44,052 bases of DNA, taken from Cellulomonas triticagri (GTDB lineage: Bacteria > Actinomycetota > Actinomycetes > Actinomycetales > Cellulomonadaceae). The notes beneath the pieces were generated by a model that did not search any database, was not told where the DNA came from, and saw nothing but the letters and a program-made list of their open reading frames with translations. Of the stretch, positions 38,157 through 44,052 are shown in pieces. Each line of letters opens with the position of its first letter. The first letter of the stretch is position 1. The stretch spans positions 1 through 44,052 of the forward strand of contig NZ_RFFI01000020.1 of assembly GCF_003696205.1 (NCBI RefSeq), read 5' to 3'. A program made the translations under genes and the position numbers.

Positions 38157-40097
38157 GTGCCCGCCCGCACCACCACGCCCCGACCGGCGACGCTCACCGG
38201 ATCGGTGCCGCGGCGGTCTCTGCTGCTGATGGGGCGCGGCATCGCGTCCCAGCCGCGCACCTACGTCCTCGCCATCGGCATCTCCGGCCTGTTCGGCGCC
38301 TTGACCGTGGCGGTCAGCCGCGTGCTGGGCTGGGCGACCGACACGGTCGTCGTCCCGGCCATCGGCGGCGACGCCGACGCGCAGGGCCGCATCTGGGTCG
38401 CGGGAGGCGTGCTCGCGCTCGTCGCCGTCTCGCTCGCCGCGTCCGTCGCGGGCCGCCGGATCTTCGCGGGCATGGGCGTCGCGGACCAGCAGGCGATGCA
38501 CCGCCGCACCGTCACGCGCCAGTACCTGCGGCTGCCGATGTCCTGGCACCGGCAGCACCCCACGGGTCAGCTGCTGTCCAACGCGTCCGCCGACGTCGAG
38601 GCCGCGACGGGCGTGTTCAACCCGCTGCCGTTCGCCCTCGGTGTCGTCGTGATGATCGGCGTCGCCACGGTGGCCCTGCTCGCCACCGACGTGTGGCTCG
38701 CCGTCGCGGCGCTCGTCGTGCTGCCCGCGGCGGTGGTCGCGAACCTGGTGTTCCAGCGGCGGATGACCCCCGCGGCGACGCGCGCGCAGCAGCTGCGTGC
38801 CGAGGTCGCGGACATCGCCCACGAGTCCTTCGAGGCGGCGCTGCTGGTCAAGGCCCTGGGCACCGAGGACCGCGAGGAGCGCCGGTTCGCCGAGCGCACC
38901 GGTCAGCTGCGGGACGCGAACGTGCGGGTCGGCATCGTCCGGGCGTACTTCGACCCGGTCATCGACATGCTGCCGAACCTCGGCACGCTGCTGGTGCTGG
39001 TGGTCGGCGTGCTGCGGGCCCGCTCGGGCGCGGTCGGGACCGGCGACATCGTCTCCGCCGCCTACCTGCTCACCCTGATGGCCGTCCCGGTGCGGGCGTT
39101 CGGCTGGGTCCTCGGCGAGCTGCCCCGCGGCCTGGTCGGCCACGACCGTGTCGCGCGGGTGGTCGACGCCGAGGGCGAGCTGCCGCCGGGCACGACGCCG
39201 CTGGCGCGGCGTGCGGGGGGCGCTGCGCTCGGCATGTCGGGGGTCGGTGTCCGCGTGCCCGGACCGGAGGGCCCCGTCACGCTGCTCCGCGACGTCGACC
39301 TGCACGTCGCGCCCGGGCGGGTCGTCGCGGTCGTCGGCCCGACCGGCGCCGGCAAGACCACTCTGGTCTCGCTGGTGCCGCGGCTGTCGGACCCGGCGGA
39401 CGGCACGGTCACGGTCGACGGCGTGGACGTGCGCGACCTCGACCCGGACGACCTCACCGCCCAGGTGGTGCTGGTCGGCCAGCAGACGTTCGTCTTCGAG
39501 GACACCGTGCGCGGCAACGTCACGATGTGCGACCCGGACGACCCCGCCGCGCCCACCGACGACGAGGTGTGGGCCGCGCTGCGGCTCGCCCGCGTCGACG
39601 GCGTCGTTCGGGACCTGCCCGGCGGCCTCGACGCCCCGCTCGGCGAGCGCGGCTCCAACCTGTCCGGCGGGCAGCGGCAGCGCCTCGCCATCGCGCGGGC
39701 GCTGGTGCGCCGCCCCCGGCTGCTGGTGCTGGACGACGCGACGTCGGCGGTCGACCCGCGGGTGGAGCAGGGCATCCTCACCGGGCTGCGCGAGCACGCC
39801 GACGGCGCCGCGGGCGGCCCCACGGTGCTGCTGGTCGCCTACCGGATGTCCTCGGTGCTGCTCGCGGACGAGGTCGTGCACGTCGAGGGCGGGCGGGTCG
39901 TGGACCACGGCACGCACGCCGAGCTGCTGGCCCGCGACGCGGGGTACCGGGCGCTCGCCACGGCGTACGAGCAGGAGTCGGAGCGGCGCGCGGCGCGCCG
40001 CCGGGACGCGCTGGACGACGAGGGCGACGAGGCCGACGACCTCGACGCCGACCTCGGCGGGGCGCGGGACGAGCAGACGACGGGAGAGGCGCGATGA
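38157..40097 (+). CDS. ABC exporter half-transporter, degenerate ATP-site subunit
   Basis: The 646-residue protein has an N-terminal six-helix membrane domain and a C-terminal ATPase. Motifs are Walker A GPTGAGKTTLVSLV, signature NLSGGQRQRLAIARAL, and Walker B LLVLDDATSAVDP, with Asp in place of the catalytic Glu. The switch is LLVAYRMSSVLLAD, with Tyr in place of His. Both changes mark the non-catalytic member of a heterodimeric exporter. The GTG at 38157 follows AAAGG. An acidic tail (DDEGDEADDLDADLGG) ends the protein. Its stop overlaps the partner's ATG by four bases. Such pairs often export drugs, peptides or lipids; the cargo is not evident. Confidence 0.92.
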   Translation: MPARTTTPRPATLTGSVPRRSLLLMGRGIASQPRTYVLAIGISGLFGALTVAVSRVLGWATDTVVVPAIGGDADAQGRIWVAGGVLALVAVSLAASVAGRRIFAGMGVADQQAMHRRTVTRQYLRLPMSWHRQHPTGQLLSNASADVEAATGVFNPLPFALGVVVMIGVATVALLATDVWLAVAALVVLPAAVVANLVFQRRMTPAATRAQQLRAEVADIAHESFEAALLVKALGTEDREERRFAERTGQLRDANVRVGIVRAYFDPVIDMLPNLGTLLVLVVGVLRARSGAVGTGDIVSAAYLLTLMAVPVRAFGWVLGELPRGLVGHDRVARVVDAEGELPPGTTPLARRAGGAALGMSGVGVRVPGPEGPVTLLRDVDLHVAPGRVVAVVGPTGAGKTTLVSLVPRLSDPADGTVTVDGVDVRDLDPDDLTAQVVLVGQQTFVFEDTVRGNVTMCDPDDPAAPTDDEVWAALRLARVDGVVRDLPGGLDAPLGERGSNLSGGQRQRLAIARALVRRPRLLVLDDATSAVDPRVEQGILTGLREHADGAAGGPTVLLVAYRMSSVLLADEVVHVEGGRVVDHGTHAELLARDAGYRALATAYEQESERRAARRRDALDDEGDEADDLDADLGGARDEQTTGEAR

Positions 40098-41932
40098 GCG
40101 CGGCGGACGGGCGCGAGGGGCTGGGTGGCACGGAGCCGCTCGGCGTGATGGCGACGCTGCGGCGCGGCGTGCAGGTGTCGCCGCAGCTCGTGCAGGGCAT
40201 CGGCGTCACGCTGCTGCTCGCCGTGCTGGCGGCGGCCGGCAAGGTCGTGGTGCCCGTGGCGGTGCAGCAGGTCATGGACACGGGCGTGCTCGCCGACGGC
40301 GGTCCGGACGTGCAGCGCGTCGTGACGCTCGTCGTGGCCGCGGCGCTGGCGCTGGTCCTCGGCGGTCTGTGCTCCGCGCTGGTGAACGTCCGGCTGTTCC
40401 GGGCGAGCGAGGCCGGTCTGGCGCAGCTGCGGGTCCGGGCGTTCCGGCACGTGCACGACCTGTCGGTGCTGACCCAGAACACCGAGCGGCGCGGGTCGCT
40501 GGTGTCCCGCGTGACGTCGGACGTCGACACGATCTCGCTGTTCGTGCAGTGGGGCGGCATCATGCTGCTCGTCTCGACGCTCCAGGTCGCGGTCGCGACC
40601 GTGCTCATGGCGGTCTACTCCTGGCAGCTGACCCTGCTGGTGTGGCTGTGCTTCGGGCCGCTGGTGATCGCGCTGCGGCCGCTGCAGCGCCGGGTGAACG
40701 TCGCGTACACCGTGGTGCGCGAGCGCGTCGGCGCGATGCTCGGCTCGGTCTCGGAGGCGGTCGTCGGCGCCGAGACCATCCGCGCCTACGGCGTGCAGCG
40801 CCGGGTCCAGCGGACCGTGGACGCGCGGATCGGGGCGACCCGCGACGCCATGGTGCGCGCGCAGAACACCGTCGCCTGGGTGTTCTCCTCGGGCGTGCTG
40901 GTCGCGAACCTCGTGCTCGCGGTCGTGGTCGTCGTCGGCACGCAGCTCGGCGTCGCCGGGGACCTCAGCGTCGGGCGGCTGCTCGCGTTCCTGTTCCTCG
41001 TCCAGCTGTTCACCGGCCCGGTGCAGCAGGCCACCGAGGTGCTGAACGAGCTGCAGAACGCCGTCGCCGGCTGGCGGCGCGTGCTCGGCATCATCGACAC
41101 CCCCGTGCGCGTCGCGGACCCCGGCAGCGCGGGCGTGCCCTCGCCGCGCGGACCCGCCGCGGTCGAGCTGCGGGGCGTCGGCTTCGCGTACCCCGGCGGA
41201 CCGCCGGTGCTGCACGGCATCGACCTGCACCTGCCCGCCGGGCGGTCCGTCGCGGTCGTCGGCGCCACGGGCTCCGGCAAGACCACGGTCGCGAAGCTCG
41301 TGACCCGGCTCATGGACCCGACCGACGGCGCGGTGCTGCTCGACGGCACCGACCTGCGCGAGGTCCGCACCGCCGACCTGCGCCGCCGGGTGGTGATGGT
41401 GCCGCAGGAGGGCTTCCTGTTCGACGCGACCCTCGCCGAGAACCTCGTGTACGGCCTGCGCGACGACGCGAGCCCCGACGGTCACCCCGCGGACGGCGCG
41501 TCCCTCGCGGACGCCGAGCCGCGGCTCCGGGCCGCGCTGGCGGACCTCGGGCTGACCGACTGGCTGGCCGAGCTCCCCTCGGGCCTCGCGACGCCGGTGG
41601 GCCAGCGCGGCGAGGCGCTGTCGGCGGGGGAGCGGCAGCTCGTGGCGCTGGCCCGCGCGTACCTCGCCGACGCCGACCTGCTGGTGCTGGACGAGGCGAC
41701 CTCGGCCGTCGACCCGGCCACCGAGGTGCGCATCGCCCGCGCGCTGGACTCGCTGACCAGCGGGCGCAGCACCGTGACCATCGCGCACCGGCTGTCCACG
41801 GCGGAGGCCGCGGACCTGGTGGTCGTCGTCGACGCCGGGCGCGTGGTCGAGCACGGCCCGCACGAGGACCTCGTGGCGCAGGACGGCGTCTACGCCGCCA
41901 TGCACCGCGCGTGGGTGGCGCAGACGCGGTGA
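40094..41932 (+). CDS. ABC exporter half-transporter, catalytic-site subunit
   Basis: The 612-residue partner has a six-helix membrane domain and an ATPase with Walker [15 protein letters not shown], Walker [18 protein letters not shown] with the catalytic Glu, and the H-switch [15 protein letters not shown]. Its signature is altered ([11 protein letters not shown] instead of LSGGQ). The degenerate ATP site would be formed by the partner's Walker B and switch with this signature; the functional site is formed by this protein's Walker B and the partner's normal signature. Start ATG 40094 overlaps the partner's stop, with GGGAG upstream, so both are made from one message. Confidence 0.93.
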   Translation: MSAADGREGLGGTEPLGVMATLRRGVQVSPQLVQGIGVTLLLAVLAAAGKVVVPVAVQQVMDTGVLADGGPDVQRVVTLVVAAALALVLGGLCSALVNVRLFRASEAGLAQLRVRAFRHVHDLSVLTQNTERRGSLVSRVTSDVDTISLFVQWGGIMLLVSTLQVAVATVLMAVYSWQLTLLVWLCFGPLVIALRPLQRRVNVAYTVVRERVGAMLGSVSEAVVGAETIRAYGVQRRVQRTVDARIGATRDAMVRAQNTVAWVFSSGVLVANLVLAVVVVVGTQLGVAGDLSVGRLLAFLFLVQLFTGPVQQATEVLNELQNAVAGWRRVLGIIDTPVRVADPGSAGVPSPRGPAAVELRGVGFAYPGGPPVLHGIDLHLPAGRSVAVVGATGSGKTTVAKLVTRLMDPTDGAVLLDGTDLREVRTADLRRRVVMVPQEGFLFDATLAENLVYGLRDDASPDGHPADGASLADAEPRLRAALADLGLTDWLAELPSGLATPVGQRGEALSAGERQLVALARAYLADADLLVLDEATSAVDPATEVRIARALDSLTSGRSTVTIAHRLSTAEAADLVVVVDAGRVVEHGPHEDLVAQDGVYAAMHRAWVAQTR

Positions 41933-41975
41933 GCGGGCCCGGCGCGACGTCGCCGGGGCGTGGGAGGATCCAGGG

Positions 41976-42389
41976 GTGAGCGAGCAGCAGAACCCGGAGC
42001 CCACCACCGTCCTCGACCCCGCCGTCGCCGCCCGCCTCAAGCGGGACGACGCCGGTCTGGTCGCCGCGGTCGTGCAGCAGCACGACACCGGCGAGGTGCT
42101 CATGCTCGGCTGGATGGACGACGAGGCGCTGCGGCGCACGCTCACCGGTGGCCGCGTGACGTTCTGGAGCCGGTCCCGGCAGGAGTACTGGCGCAAGGGG
42201 GACACGTCCGGCCACGCCCAGTTCGTGAAGTCCGTGGCGCTGGACTGCGACGGGGACGCCCTGCTGGTGCGCGTCGACCAGGTCGGCGCCGCCTGCCACA
42301 CCGGCACCCGCACGTGCTTCGAGGCCGGCGGCACGCTGGACGCCGTCGTCGGCGAGCGTCCGGCCGTCGGGGCGGGGGACCGGGCGTGA
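41976..42389 (+). CDS. hisI: Phosphoribosyl-AMP cyclohydrolase
   Basis: The 137-residue enzyme opens the adenine ring of phosphoribosyl-AMP in step three of histidine synthesis. It has [16 protein letters not shown] near residue 50, [19 protein letters not shown] and the metal-binding cysteines in [10 protein letters not shown] and [11 protein letters not shown]. The length is right for the single-domain HisI found in actinobacteria. The GTG at 41976 has GGGAGG about ten bases upstream. Its stop overlaps the trpE GTG by four bases (GTGA), so histidine and tryptophan genes are joined in one operon here. Confidence 0.96.
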   Translation: MSEQQNPEPTTVLDPAVAARLKRDDAGLVAAVVQQHDTGEVLMLGWMDDEALRRTLTGGRVTFWSRSRQEYWRKGDTSGHAQFVKSVALDCDGDALLVRVDQVGAACHTGTRTCFEAGGTLDAVVGERPAVGAGDRA

Positions 42390-43975
42390 GCGCCGCGACG
42401 TCCGCGCCCGCCGCGTCGCCCACCACGCCCACCGCGACCGTCGAGGTGCCCTGGGGCGCGACCTGGCCGACGCTCGACACCTTCCGCGACCTCGCCGCCC
42501 ACCGACGCGTCGTGCCCGTCGTGCGGCGGCTGCTGTCCGACGACACCACCCCCGTCGGCCTGTACCGCACCCTCGCGGCCGGGCGGCCGGGCACGTTCGT
42601 CCTGGAGTCCGCCGAGCAGGCGGGCACCTGGTCCCGGTGGTCGTTCGTCGGCGTGCGCTCCCGCGCCACGCTGACCGTCCGCGACGGCCGTGCCGTGTGG
42701 ACCGGGGACGTGCCCGCGGGCGTGCCCACCGAGGGCGACCCGCTCGCCGTGCTCGGCGAGACCCTGGAGGTGCTGCGCACCCCGGCGGTCCCCGGCCTGC
42801 CCCCGCTGACCGGCGGCCTCGTCGGCACCCTCGGCTGGGACATGGTCCGGCACTGGGAGCCGACCCTGCCCGCCGCGGCGCCCGACGAGCTCGGCGTCCC
42901 CGAGATGGCGCTGTGCCTCGCCAGCGACCTCGCGATCACCGACCACCACGACGGTTCCGTGTGGCTGGTCGCCAACGCGATCAACTTCGACGGCTCCGAC
43001 GAGCGCGTCGACGAGGCGCACGCCGACGCCGTCGCCCGGCTCGACGCCATGCAGGCCGCCCTGCTGCGCCCCGCCGCGCCCGCCGCCGCCCTGCTGGTCG
43101 ACGTCCCGGCGCCCGCGCTCGAGTTCCGCTCGACCGAGGCGGAGTACGAGCAGGCGGTGCTCGCGGGCAAGGAGGCGATCCGCGACGGCGAGGTCTTCCA
43201 GGTGGTGCTCTCGCAGCGCCTCGACCTGGACTGCCCCGCCGACCCGCTCGACGTCTACCGGGTGCTGCGCACCATCAACCCCAGCGCGTACATGTACTAC
43301 CTCCAGCTGCAGGACGCCGACGGCCGGGACTTCGCCGTCGTCGGGTCCAGCCCGGAGACGCTGGTCAAGGTCAGCGACGGGCACGTCACGACGTTCCCGA
43401 TCGCCGGGTCCCGCCCGCGCGGCGGCACCCCCGAGCGGGACCGCGAGCTGCACGACGAGCTCATGGCCGACCCCAAGGAGCGCGCCGAGCACCTCATGCT
43501 CGTGGACCTCGCCCGCAACGACCTGGTCAAGGTCTGCGAGCCCGCGACCGTCGAGGTCGTGGAGTTCATGGCCGTGCGGCGGTTCAGCCACATCATGCAC
43601 ATCTGCTCCACCGTCGTCGGGCGGCTGCGCGCCGGGGCCACGGCGCTCGGCGCGCTCACCGCGACGTTCCCCGCCGGCACGCTGTCCGGTGCGCCGAAGC
43701 CGCGGGCCATCGGGCTGATCGACGAGATCGAGCCCGCGCGCCGCGGCATCTACGGCGGCACCGTCGGGTACTTCGACCTCGACGGCGACATGGACATGGC
43801 CATCGCCATCCGCACCGCGCTGATCCGCGACGGGCGCGCCAGCGTCCAGGCGGGTGCCGGCATCGTCGCGGACTCGGTGCCCGCGACGGAGTACCAGGAG
43901 TCGCGGGACAAGGCCGCCGCGGCGGTGCGGGCGGTGCAGATCGCGGCCCGGCTGCGGGCGGCGGGGACGGCGTGA
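42386..43975 (+). CDS. trpE: Anthranilate synthase component I
   Basis: The 529-residue protein has the N-terminal regulatory part with [18 protein letters not shown] (a variant of the LLES motif that binds tryptophan). The chorismate-binding domain follows: [62 protein letters not shown] and [15 protein letters not shown]. It converts chorismate and ammonia or glutamine to anthranilate; the glutaminase partner TrpG is not in the window. GTG 42386 overlaps the hisI stop and its own stop overlaps the next gene's GTG, so coupling is likely throughout. Confidence 0.97.
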   Translation: MSAATSAPAASPTTPTATVEVPWGATWPTLDTFRDLAAHRRVVPVVRRLLSDDTTPVGLYRTLAAGRPGTFVLESAEQAGTWSRWSFVGVRSRATLTVRDGRAVWTGDVPAGVPTEGDPLAVLGETLEVLRTPAVPGLPPLTGGLVGTLGWDMVRHWEPTLPAAAPDELGVPEMALCLASDLAITDHHDGSVWLVANAINFDGSDERVDEAHADAVARLDAMQAALLRPAAPAAALLVDVPAPALEFRSTEAEYEQAVLAGKEAIRDGEVFQVVLSQRLDLDCPADPLDVYRVLRTINPSAYMYYLQLQDADGRDFAVVGSSPETLVKVSDGHVTTFPIAGSRPRGGTPERDRELHDELMADPKERAEHLMLVDLARNDLVKVCEPATVEVVEFMAVRRFSHIMHICSTVVGRLRAGATALGALTATFPAGTLSGAPKPRAIGLIDEIEPARRGIYGGTVGYFDLDGDMDMAIAIRTALIRDGRASVQAGAGIVADSVPATEYQESRDKAAAAVRAVQIAARLRAAGTA

Positions 43976-44052
43976 GCGCCGAGCGTGACGGCGGCGCCGA
44001 GCCCCTCGAGCACGGGGCGGCGGGCGGCGGCACGCCCACGGGGGAGCGGCGG
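43972..44052 (+). CDS. Start of the gene after trpE, probable Trp-associated membrane protein (cut by window)
   Basis: Twenty-seven codons are open from a GTG that overlaps the trpE stop (GTGA). The visible residues are charged and glycine-rich ([27 protein letters not shown]) and no domain can be read. In many actinobacteria trpE is followed by a small membrane protein of unknown role and then trpC, which is the basis for this tentative call. Confidence 0.4.
   Translation, partial: MSAERDGGAEPLEHGAAGGGTPTGERR

Noticed and set aside
1..44052. CRISPR arrays, ribosomal RNA genes, prophage or secondary-metabolite cluster
   Set aside because: I looked for regularly spaced repeats, rRNA signatures, phage structural genes and large synthase domains and saw none.

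Overview
The window is chromosomal DNA from a very GC-rich actinobacterium. The gene order (DUF3000–LuxR regulator–rnd; pdtaR–liv genes–polA–rpsA), heavy use of GTG starts, many probable leaderless promoters and a glgX-treY-treZ operon fit Micrococcales, most likely a Cellulomonas-like organism. That placement is inference from gene content and order; no database search was possible. Nearly all of the window is ordinary core genome. The accessory parts are one insertion sequence beside a tRNA gene, a nucleotidyltransferase/HEPN pair behind polA, and a few isolated small genes.

Layout. 1–2.64 kb, minus strand: ribonuclease D (cut by the window edge), a LuxR-type regulator and DUF3000. 2.75–5.46 kb: gnd, followed at once by an ATP-grasp ligase that may build a peptidoglycan cross-bridge. 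5.5–9 kb: a UspA-like protein, a 618-base stretch with no convincing gene, a RibD-C reductase, zapE and a VOC protein. 9–15.6 kb, minus strand: the complete glgX-treY-treZ route from glycogen to trehalose, with 4-base overlaps between genes. 15.9–18.8 kb: a small helical protein, a nicotinamidase, a HemK-like methyltransferase and an unusual soluble chemoreceptor-like protein behind a sigma-28-like promoter. 18.87–20.24 kb: a 73-base tRNA with anticodon CAA and an IS481-type element whose flanking direct repeats copy the tRNA 3' end. 20.3–22.3 kb: a Nudix-like protein lacking its Nudix box, a dihydrofolate-reductase-fold protein and the ANTAR regulator PdtaR.

22.5–29 kb holds a branched-chain amino-acid-type ABC importer split into two convergent blocks: the binding lipoprotein on plus, with a GlnR-like box upstream, and livHMGF on minus. 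LivH carries an extra secreted Ig-like domain at its N-terminus. Between the blocks lie a VOC protein and a DUF2277 protein with a histidine-rich tail. 29.4–34.3 kb: a GNAT acetyltransferase, a thioesterase, polA, and a winged-helix/MNT nucleotidyltransferase plus HEPN pair that looks like a toxin–antitoxin module with its own operator. 34.3–38 kb: a methyltransferase, pfkA and rpsA. 38.2–41.9 kb: a heterodimeric ABC exporter. 42–44 kb: hisI, trpE and the first codons of the next trp-operon gene.

The strongest items for follow-up are the wHTH–MNT/HEPN pair with an inverted repeat framing its −10 box, the class-I tRNA with a leucine anticodon beside the IS insertion, the LivH fusion, and the chemoreceptor-like protein with its signalling tip at the N-terminus.
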